From: Verrucomicrobia bacterium SCGC AAA164-M04
Lineage (GTDB): Bacteria; Verrucomicrobiota; Verrucomicrobiae; Verrucomicrobiales; Akkermansiaceae
Direction of reading: 5' to 3'
Length of the DNA: 64,000 nucleotides
Assembly: GCA_000383735.1 (NCBI GenBank)
Contig: KB912157.1
Location: 13,735 to 77,734, forward strand
Position 1 is the first letter of the stretch. Every line of letters begins with the position of its first letter. The translations under genes were made by a program, and so were the position numbers. This document shows, one piece after another, positions 18,998-25,413 of this stretch. The notes beneath the pieces are model-generated. The model searched no databases, had not been told where the DNA came from, and saw only the letters and a list, made by a program, of their open reading frames with translations.

Positions 18998-19747
18998 ATG
19001 TGGCGTTGGCTAATCTCACTCTCCTTCTTTGTGGTTGTTTCCTGCACCTCGAAAAACCCCGCTGCCCCCAGTAGTCTTAGCCTGCCCCCGGTTGGAGGCT
19101 CGCCTAACATATTTAAGCGCTATTCGATTAGAGGTGATGCAGAAATGATGACCGGCTGGTCACGAAGTTTTGATATGTCGGGAGTCTCATTCAATGAGAA
19201 AATGACGTTGACTCTAGTTACGCGTCGTCACGTCATCATGGCGTCCCATTATCGTCGTAAACCAGGAGATAAAGTGGTGTTTCACAACCGAATGGGGATG
19301 CGAGTTGAGCGCACTTTGGTAGGTGTTATTGGGGTGGTTGGAGATGTCGCGGTGGGGCTTCTCGATTCAGATGTTCCACCCGATCTAAAAGTTTATGCCC
19401 TCCCTGCACCTCGTGAGGATTTTTCTCTCCTCAAAGGAACGACCGCCGCGGTAACTGGTCAGAACCGACGTATTTTTTTTCATGAGATTGATCGAGTGGG
19501 ATCCACGTCGATTGCCTTCCGTCACCCCAAGGTTGCAAAACATGGGTGGGGCAAGAATCTCGTGAAGGGTGATAGTGGGAATCCCTCCTTTTTCATTAGT
19601 AAAGGTGAACTCGTCCTTATCGAGACCCACACTTCCGGGGGGGCTGGATCTGGCCCATTTTATGGCAGTCCTCTTATCCAAGAAAAGCTTTCAGCAGCGA
19701 TCACAACCTTAGCGCCCGGATACCGGCTCCGCCTCAAGTCGCTCTAG
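18998..19747 (+). CDS. Lipoprotein with trypsin-like serine protease triad
   Basis: A 249-residue protein whose signal peptide ends in a lipobox (VVVSC, Cys16), so it should be an anchored lipoprotein. The S1-like triad is visible in order: His84 in MASHY, Asp116 in VVGDVAVGLLD, and Ser193 in the KGDSGNP motif (GDSG). Beta-strand spacing between them fits a chymotrypsin-like fold though no close family was recognised. It starts a rightward series with the chelatase-like genes, 49 bases ahead of the first; that may be coincidence. Its substrate is unknown. Confidence 0.7.
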   Translation: MWRWLISLSFFVVVSCTSKNPAAPSSLSLPPVGGSPNIFKRYSIRGDAEMMTGWSRSFDMSGVSFNEKMTLTLVTRRHVIMASHYRRKPGDKVVFHNRMGMRVERTLVGVIGVVGDVAVGLLDSDVPPDLKVYALPAPREDFSLLKGTTAAVTGQNRRIFFHEIDRVGSTSIAFRHPKVAKHGWGKNLVKGDSGNPSFFISKGELVLIETHTSGGAGSGPFYGSPLIQEKLSAAITTLAPGYRLRLKSL

Positions 19748-19796
19748 TGGCAACACATTCACTTGCGACATTCCCAAGTGAAACTAAGATCAGGGC

Positions 19797-20618
19797 ATGG
19801 AATTTTCACCAAAGCCAGACGCGGCTTTGCTCATTGTGGGTCACGGTTCAACTGAAAACCCGGATTCGTCTACACCCTACTTTGATCATGCCAAGGAAAT
19901 TAGGGGCAGAAATGTCTTCGGCGAGGTCCATTGCTGTTTTTGGAAAGAGGAACCATCCATGCGGGAAGTAGTCTACATGATCGACGCTGATGAAGTTTAC
20001 GTTGTGCCGGATTTTATAAGCGAGGGATACTTTACTCAGGAGGTAATCCCGCGTGAATTTGGTCTTACTGGTCCCACTACCGTGGTTGATAGTAAGACTT
20101 TTCACTACTGCGATCCGGTCGGAATACATCCTTCAATGACTTCACTTATTCTCCAGCGCACCGATGAAGTGGCTCCTGGCGTTCCACAGGAAGAATCTAC
20201 ACTCTTTATCGTGGGGCATGGCACTGGACTTAATAAAAACTCGACTAAAGCGATTAAGGATCAAGTCGACCACATTAAAACTCTGCCTAACTGCCGCTTC
20301 TTTGATGTCATTGACACCTACATGGAAGAGCCACCATTTATCGCTGATTGGGGCAAATTAGCAAAAACTCCCAATGCCATCGTAGTTCCCTTCTTTATTG
20401 CTGACGGGCTTCACAGTTACCAAGATATTCCGATGATGCTTGGTTTCGAAAAGGAAGAAGGACTAGCTGCAAGCCAGAAAGAGATTTTTCGCCGTAATCC
20501 TTATCATCTTCAGGAGAAGACACTCTACTACTCTGCTGCGATTGGCACAGAGCCTAAGATGGCGGATGTCATCCTTGACCAGATCTCAACCTTTGATGCC
20601 CAAAATGACGCTTACTAG
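19797..20618 (+). CDS. CbiX-like sirohydrochlorin chelatase family protein, two domains
   Basis: A 273-residue protein holding two CbiX-type modules. The first has VGHGS with His16, the second IVGHGTG with His141, the conserved metal-binding histidines of this class II chelatase family that inserts cobalt or iron into sirohydrochlorin. The PVGIHPSMTSLI stretch between the modules is also family-like. The next gene overlaps it by 23 bases and resembles the companion domain of Deinococcus DR2241, so the pair likely works together. No cobalamin, haem or siroheme genes are nearby, so the metal and tetrapyrrole remain open. Confidence 0.82.
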   Translation: MEFSPKPDAALLIVGHGSTENPDSSTPYFDHAKEIRGRNVFGEVHCCFWKEEPSMREVVYMIDADEVYVVPDFISEGYFTQEVIPREFGLTGPTTVVDSKTFHYCDPVGIHPSMTSLILQRTDEVAPGVPQEESTLFIVGHGTGLNKNSTKAIKDQVDHIKTLPNCRFFDVIDTYMEEPPFIADWGKLAKTPNAIVVPFFIADGLHSYQDIPMMLGFEKEEGLAASQKEIFRRNPYHLQEKTLYYSAAIGTEPKMADVILDQISTFDAQNDAY

Positions 20619-21243
20619 AGTTCTTTCCGACGCGCTAGATTCCGGAATCAATCAAATCGGACAACTGCGTATTCTCCGTGATCCTTTTCGTCTCCATCAT
20701 ATTGATGATGTTAACCTCGATTTACTAGAGCTTCACACCAATCCAGATGATGCTAGGGAAATTGGGTTGTATACATCCGGTGGCGAATATCGATTCACGA
20801 AGGGTGAGCTGTCTCTCAGAGCCGGTTGGATTTTTGAGTTAGAATCAGTCGAGGAACTTAGGCGGACTATCGATTTATTTTATCCAGCATCGCTTGGTTT
20901 GTGGAACGCCATAAATCACGGTAAGGCTCGAGTTCAGAACCTGAGAGATAAACTGAACCGACAAACTGGAATGTATCGACATGCCCGTAATGTTTCAGAT
21001 GAGGGCGCCCAAAAATTGGTGAAGTCCCTCTGCGGACCCTCTAATAAGTGCGTTAAGAAAATACTCTGGAAAATTGACGTAACCACTTCTTTGGAGGACT
21101 CCGAAGCTTCCCGCTTCAATGGAATCATTGGAGATGAAGAGACGGTCGCGGCAATCCCGATGGTTTGTCAGGAAGCGTGCAATTTCTTTGTGGCCCAGGC
21201 TCGAAAAAGAGCTAAAAAAGAGTTTGAGGCCAGCCAACAATAG
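20596..21243 (+). CDS. DR2241-like companion protein with four-cysteine (4Fe-4S type) motif
   Basis: Starting from the ATG at 20596 (MPKMTLTRVL; a second ATG at 20605 is possible), this 215-residue protein overlaps the chelatase gene end. The C-terminal part has four cysteines, Cys146 and Cys152 (CGPSNKC) and Cys191 and Cys195 (CQEAC), the arrangement of the 4Fe-4S binding domain that in Deinococcus DR2241 is fused to CbiX. The N-terminal half resembles the stabilising domain of that protein. Here the two parts are separate genes. I recognise this from family knowledge and could not run the comparison. The role in tetrapyrrole metallation is inferred. Confidence 0.62.
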   Translation: MPKMTLTRVLSDALDSGINQIGQLRILRDPFRLHHIDDVNLDLLELHTNPDDAREIGLYTSGGEYRFTKGELSLRAGWIFELESVEELRRTIDLFYPASLGLWNAINHGKARVQNLRDKLNRQTGMYRHARNVSDEGAQKLVKSLCGPSNKCVKKILWKIDVTTSLEDSEASRFNGIIGDEETVAAIPMVCQEACNFFVAQARKRAKKEFEASQQ

Positions 21244-21270
21244 CTTTTCAGCATTGCTTCACGCACGCGT

Positions 21271-21275
21271 GGAGG
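21271..21275 (+). promoter_or_regulatory. Ribosome binding site deciding a TTG start
   Basis: GGAGG lies seven bases before the TTG at 21283, the best Shine-Dalgarno match near any start in this part of the window. It supports translation beginning at TTG rather than the later in-frame GTG at 21307. Confidence 0.7.
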
Positions 21276-21282
21276 TCATACT

Positions 21283-21645
21283 TTGGCCCTAACAACCAGA
21301 TACGCCGTGAAATTCTTGATCTTTATCTCTTTACCATTTTTCGTTCTCTCTTGTGCTAATCTAGCTGAGGGCCGATGGGACGAAGAAGATAAGGAAGAGG
21401 AGCTCAAGGGCAGCACGACAAAGGCTAAAACGTCTGTGAAGACTCCTAGCAGTTCTGCGGACCTGCTTCCTGCCGAAGAAACTGGTGACAACCTCCAACT
21501 GGTTGATCCTGATACCACTTCCGAGCTCCTGAAGGATGAAAATAAAAAAACTGTCAGTGGTCCTACTCCAGAAGAAGTTACCGCTCCTGGATCTGACAGC
21601 GCCATTGACATTAAGCCTAGTCGCCCTGCTCCGGCGGAAGAATAA
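21283..21645 (+). CDS. Small acidic lipoprotein
   Basis: A 120-residue predicted lipoprotein that begins with a TTG codon served by the GGAGG sequence just upstream. The signal peptide ends FFVLSC with the lipobox cysteine at about residue 24. The mature part is disordered and rich in Glu, Ser, Thr and Pro, with no recognisable domain. It lies 39 bases after the DR2241-like gene and 18 bases before the rRNA methyltransferase. No function can be assigned. Confidence 0.65.
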   Translation: MALTTRYAVKFLIFISLPFFVLSCANLAEGRWDEEDKEEELKGSTTKAKTSVKTPSSSADLLPAEETGDNLQLVDPDTTSELLKDENKKTVSGPTPEEVTAPGSDSAIDIKPSRPAPAEE

Positions 21646-21663
21646 CGCAGAGCGTCCTTAACC

Positions 21664-22881
21664 ATGGCTCAACAGCGCCCCCGTAAATTCAAAGCGGAAC
21701 CCTACGAGTGGCACGAAGTTGTCGAACTCAAAATTGAGACCCTCTCAAATCTAGGAGCTGGGATTGCAAAACCTGACGGTTGGGTCGTTTTCGTTCCTTT
21801 CGCTCTGCCGGGAGAAAGAATTCGCGCTAAGGTTTGGCGAAATGAGGCAAATTGTTCTCATGCTGATCTAGTTGAGATTCTGGAACCATCGCCCGACCGG
21901 ATAGAACCTCACTGCCGCCATTTTGCGACTTGTGGTGGTTGCCAGTATCAGCATCTGCCATACGAAAAGCAGCTTGAATGGAAAACTAGACAGGTTCGGG
22001 AGCTCCTTTCGCACATGGTCGGAATCGAGGAAGAGGTCAATCCAACGATCCCCTCGCCAAAACAATGGGGCTATCGCTCAAAGATCACACCACACTTCCA
22101 GCGCCCTAAACCTGGTGAGGATTTTCCAATCGGCTTTCTAGAGTTTAACCGGCGAACTCGCCTCGTTGATGTTTACAATTGCCCGATTGCGATGGATGAG
22201 ATCAATGAAGCCCTCCAGCCAATCCGTGACGATGTTAAACGCCGGGCCGCAGAGTATAAAAAGGGAGCCACCCTTCTCCTTCGGGCAACCGAGGATCGTG
22301 TCGAGACAGATCACCGTGCTCCCGTTTCCGAAAAAGTCGGTGATCTAAAGTTTAACTTTCTTGCCGGTGACTTTTTCCAAAACAATCCTTTCATTCTGGA
22401 TTCTTTCACTGGACATGCTGCCGAACAAGCGAAGGGCCCAAATCAAAAATACCTTCTCGATGCTTATTGTGGATCTGGGCTGTTTGGCCTGACCTTGGCG
22501 AAAAACTTTGAACAAGTGGTTGGTATCGAACTCTCAGAAACTTCAGCCGACTGGGCCCGTCGTAATGCAAAAACAAATGGTATTGAGAACGCCAGTTTCA
22601 TTGCATCGTCAGCTGAGGCTCTTTTTGCCGATATCACCTTTCCGTCTGAACAAACCTCCGTTCTTATCGATCCCCCAAGAAAAGGTTGTAGCGTCGATTT
22701 TCTCAATCAACTTTTTGCCTTCGGTCCTAGCCGCGTCGTTTATGTATCCTGTAATCCAGCAACTCAGATGCGGGATCTTACGAGTTTTTTGGGAAAGGGT
22801 TATAAAATCGAAAGCATCCAGCCTTTTGATCTATTTCCGCAGACTCGTCACCTCGAGTGCGTAATCGCATTAAGCCGGTAG
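21664..22881 (+). CDS. 23S rRNA (uracil-C5)-methyltransferase, RlmD/TrmA family
   Basis: A 405-residue RumA-type enzyme that uses S-adenosylmethionine to methylate uracil C5. It has an N-terminal TRAM-like beta-barrel, four cysteines that hold the 4Fe-4S cluster (Cys84, Cys90, Cys93, Cys173), the SAM-binding motif DAYCGSGLFGL, the DPPRKG motif and the catalytic Cys363 in YVSCNPAT. Which uridine is modified (747 or 1939 in E. coli numbering, or a tRNA site) cannot be told, so I leave the symbol empty. It is the last gene of the rightward series and is followed by a likely terminator. Confidence 0.93.
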   Translation: MAQQRPRKFKAEPYEWHEVVELKIETLSNLGAGIAKPDGWVVFVPFALPGERIRAKVWRNEANCSHADLVEILEPSPDRIEPHCRHFATCGGCQYQHLPYEKQLEWKTRQVRELLSHMVGIEEEVNPTIPSPKQWGYRSKITPHFQRPKPGEDFPIGFLEFNRRTRLVDVYNCPIAMDEINEALQPIRDDVKRRAAEYKKGATLLLRATEDRVETDHRAPVSEKVGDLKFNFLAGDFFQNNPFILDSFTGHAAEQAKGPNQKYLLDAYCGSGLFGLTLAKNFEQVVGIELSETSADWARRNAKTNGIENASFIASSAEALFADITFPSEQTSVLIDPPRKGCSVDFLNQLFAFGPSRVVYVSCNPATQMRDLTSFLGKGYKIESIQPFDLFPQTRHLECVIALSR

Positions 22882-22903
22882 GATTGGACGAGCCCATCCA
22901 AGC

Positions 22904-22932
22904 ACGCCACTAGTCATTGATTTGGCGTTTTT
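22904..22932 (+). terminator. Probable terminator after the rRNA methyltransferase
   Basis: Inverted repeat ACGCCA / TGGCGT (22904-22909 and 22923-22928) with a 13-base loop, then a short T run. The stem is short and the loop long, so it is moderate at best. It sits in the convergent gap before hisA. Confidence 0.45.
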
Positions 22933-23012
22933 GATCTTACGTTACCTCAGAAATCCTTGGAGCTTTACGATCGTTTTTCTCGGACGATACCGATCGATGT
23001 GGACCTGCTCCC

Positions 23013-23789
23013 TTAGGTTGCTGAGGTTCCATGGTTCCAGTTTAAGAGAGATTCGTAAGATACTCCGGTTCCTCCGAAAAGATCAAGTGAACTTCCGACC
23101 GTAGCATCCAAACGGCCTTCACTTGCTTCGTTAATTAAGTTCAAATCATCAAGCCCCCTAACCCCTCCAGCGTAGGTGATCGGACAACCGGTCCACTGCC
23201 CAAGCAAATTCACCAGAGGCACGTCGACCCCAGCGCATTGGCCTTCTACATCTGCTGCGTGGATCAAAAATTCACCACAATATTTAGAAAGATGCCCGAT
23301 CGTATCTAAGTTGACTTCCATCTCCGTCAGAGTCTGCCAACGATTCATTGCAACGGTCCATCCCGCCCCCACTTGTCGGCAACTGAGATCGATAATGATT
23401 TTTTCTGCACCAATCGTATCCGCCAACAGCGCAGCCCGATCCTCTAGAAACTTCCCCTGAGAATCGAAAAGCCATGAAGTCACAATTACACCACTCGCTC
23501 CTGCTTCAAGCCAAGCTATGGCATTGTCACACGAAATCGCACCTCCAATTTGAAGTCCCCCTGGCCAGGTGGCAAGGGCCTCCCGAGCAGCTTCATCATT
23601 CCCTGGCCCTAATTTAATCACATGGCCTCCTCGTAATAGATCCTTTGCAAAGCGCGAAGCATACCAAGACGGCGACTTCTCTGAGACAAAGTTCTCAACT
23701 GCTCCGCTGTCATTGAGTGTGCCTCCAACGATCTGCTTCACTTTTCCTTCGTGAAGATCAATACAAGGGCGAAACATAGTAGTAGCCAT
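23013..23789 (-). CDS. hisA: Phosphoribosyl-formimino-AICAR ribotide isomerase, eukaryotic-type HisA
   Basis: A 258-residue TIM-barrel isomerase for the fourth step of histidine synthesis. The opening FRPCIDLHEGKVKQIVGGTL, the HVIKLGPGN segment and the ITYAGGVRGLDDL strand resemble the fungal and plant type (yeast HIS6) more than the usual bacterial HisA, whose start reads like IPAIDLKDGKVVRL. The catalytic aspartates in IDLHEG and IDLSCRQVG are present. Some bacteria carry this form, so transfer is possible but not proven. It is not in a histidine operon here. It diverges from the FGE gene, 39 bases away. Confidence 0.85.
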   Translation of the reverse strand: MATTMFRPCIDLHEGKVKQIVGGTLNDSGAVENFVSEKSPSWYASRFAKDLLRGGHVIKLGPGNDEAAREALATWPGGLQIGGAISCDNAIAWLEAGASGVIVTSWLFDSQGKFLEDRAALLADTIGAEKIIIDLSCRQVGAGWTVAMNRWQTLTEMEVNLDTIGHLSKYCGEFLIHAADVEGQCAGVDVPLVNLLGQWTGCPITYAGGVRGLDDLNLINEASEGRLDATVGSSLDLFGGTGVSYESLLNWNHGTSAT

Positions 23790-23828
23790 ACCCGTAGATA
23801 AATTGTCTTCTTTTGGAATCCAAGCCTC

Positions 23829-24902
23829 ATGACTCGACTTCTTTGCATCATACCGACCATTTCACTCCTGCATGCCATTCCCGAGCCAAAGGAAATCACC
23901 AGCAAAGGGAACCCTCCCAAAGGAATGGTGTGGATTAAAGGCACCACCTACACCCGCGGAACCAAAGAAAATCCAAATATTCCCTTCAACGATGAAGAGC
24001 GCCCTGTTCATAAGGTGACTGTCAGCGGGTTCTATCTTGACGAACACGAGGTCACGAACGCGCAGTTTGGAGATTTCGTCGATGCCACCGGCTATAAAAC
24101 TCAGGCCGAGAAAGGCTGGTCAAAAATAGATTTCCCGAAGGCTCCTCCAGAGGCTCTGAAGCCTGGAGGTATTGTTTTTTCGGGCCCCCCTAAGGCGGTT
24201 AAGCTTCGCGGACAGGGTGCTGAATGGCAATGGTGGCGATTCCAAGAAGGTGCTTCTTGGAGACATCCGACGGGTCCTGAATCCAATCTCAAGGGTATGG
24301 AAAATTATCCTGTTGTTTGTATCACGTGGGAAGATGCCAATGCTTATTGTAAGTGGGCCGGTAAAAGGCTGCCAACGGAAGCGGAATGGGAGCTCGCTGC
24401 CCGTGGGGGAAACGAAGGATTCGATTACATTTGGGGCAATAGTCCAAAACCAGAGGGAAAGTGGTTAGCCAACGTCTTCACCGGAGAGTTTCCCCACAAG
24501 GATACTGGTGAAGATGGCTTCAAGGGTGCTGCCCCTATTAAATCTTTTCCGCCCAATAAATTTGGGCTCTATGATATGGCGGGAAATGCTTGGGAACATT
24601 GTTCCGATCTCTATCGGCCGGACGCATATTCGCTCTTTATTAAATCCCCGAAGAAAGATCCAAAAGGACCACGTGGAGGTGTGAGTCAGATTGAGGTGAA
24701 TTGGTTCCTGCAGAATGGCGAGTGGCCCTCACCTTTGATCTTCGGGAAACAGCACGCGCTGAGCCTTCTCCATGTTACAAAGGGCGGCTCTTTCCTCTGC
24801 CACACTTCTTATTGCCTGCGTTACCGTCCCGGAGCGCGGCATTATTCAGAATCTCTTGCCCCTACCAACCACACCGGCTTTCGTTGTGCCAAGTCAAAGT
24901 AA
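23829..24902 (+). CDS. Formylglycine-generating enzyme (SUMF1/FGE family)
   Basis: A 357-residue FGE-sulfatase-fold protein with a short signal-like N-terminus. The copper-binding cysteine pair is present: Cys324 and Cys329 in GGSFLCHTSYCLRYR, spaced exactly as in human SUMF1 (C336, C341), and the closing GFRCA motif follows. The earlier features of the fold are also there, such as YLDEHEVTNAQF and LPTEAEWELAARGG. Many bacterial FGE-fold proteins lack the cysteines, so this one is probably a true enzyme that converts the Cys of CxPxR in sulfatases to formylglycine. No sulfatase lies in this window; they would be elsewhere. Confidence 0.9.
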   Translation: MTRLLCIIPTISLLHAIPEPKEITSKGNPPKGMVWIKGTTYTRGTKENPNIPFNDEERPVHKVTVSGFYLDEHEVTNAQFGDFVDATGYKTQAEKGWSKIDFPKAPPEALKPGGIVFSGPPKAVKLRGQGAEWQWWRFQEGASWRHPTGPESNLKGMENYPVVCITWEDANAYCKWAGKRLPTEAEWELAARGGNEGFDYIWGNSPKPEGKWLANVFTGEFPHKDTGEDGFKGAAPIKSFPPNKFGLYDMAGNAWEHCSDLYRPDAYSLFIKSPKKDPKGPRGGVSQIEVNWFLQNGEWPSPLIFGKQHALSLLHVTKGGSFLCHTSYCLRYRPGARHYSESLAPTNHTGFRCAKSK

Positions 24903-24964
24903 GGGAAGCTGAAACATTTCTTACTTTCGCACAATGCCAGGAGAGAGTGACAAAGGGGTGGCGG

Positions 24965-25311
24965 CCGCTCCCCTGTAAGCCGGATTCTGTTCCATCCATC
25001 CTGTATGGACTTCGGCAGTCATTTATCTCTGCGACTATTACCCGGGGATTGGACGGACGAGCAGCCCTTCCCCTGTTCTGTCTTGCACTGTGAGAGGTTT
25101 ACCATGCCACCTAAGTTACCCTCGGCGCGGTGGGCTCTTACCCCACCTTTTCACCCTTACCTTCCGAAAAAGGCGGTTTGTTTTCTGTGGTACTATCTGT
25201 CCAGCGGTCCTCTCGGACCCCTGTCCCCCCCTTTCAAGAGGCACACTGCTCTGTAGTGTCCGGACTTTCCTCCAATTTTCATTCGAAAACCAGCGACTGC
25301 CCGGGGAGCGG
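24965..25311 (-). ncRNA. rnpB: RNase P RNA (bacterial type A)
   Basis: Read on the minus strand, the ends pair as P1: CCGCTCCCC at the 5-prime end (25311-25303) and GGGGAGCGG at the 3-prime end (24973-24965). The conserved core elements follow in order: GAGGAAAGTCCGGAC near 25273-25259 (helix P4 strand), then ACAGAAAACAAACCGCC, then GGGTAAGAGCCCACCGCGCC, and finally ACAGAATCCGGCTTAC near 24991-24975 which pairs with P4. This is the catalytic RNA that removes 5-prime leaders from pre-tRNA. Several open frames on the plus strand over this region are chance. The exact ends may differ by a few bases. Confidence 0.95.
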
Positions 25312-25413
25312 TAATAAAAAGCTATAAAATGATGAGCAATTTAGCGAGCCTGAAAAATCCTCTGACAAACCCGGTTGACCACTGGCGTAAAAAGGTCACT
25401 GTATAACCGATTT

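Noticed and set aside
24701..25256. Several plus-strand open frames (up to 130 codons) over the 3-prime end of the FGE gene and rnpB
   Set aside because: They lie opposite the strongly conserved RNase P RNA and are out of frame with FGE; they have no start context or family resemblance.
25324..25413. TTGACC and TATAAC boxes ahead of the DUF1080/propeller gene
   Set aside because: The spacing is about 21 bases rather than 17, so I do not call it a sigma-70 promoter.
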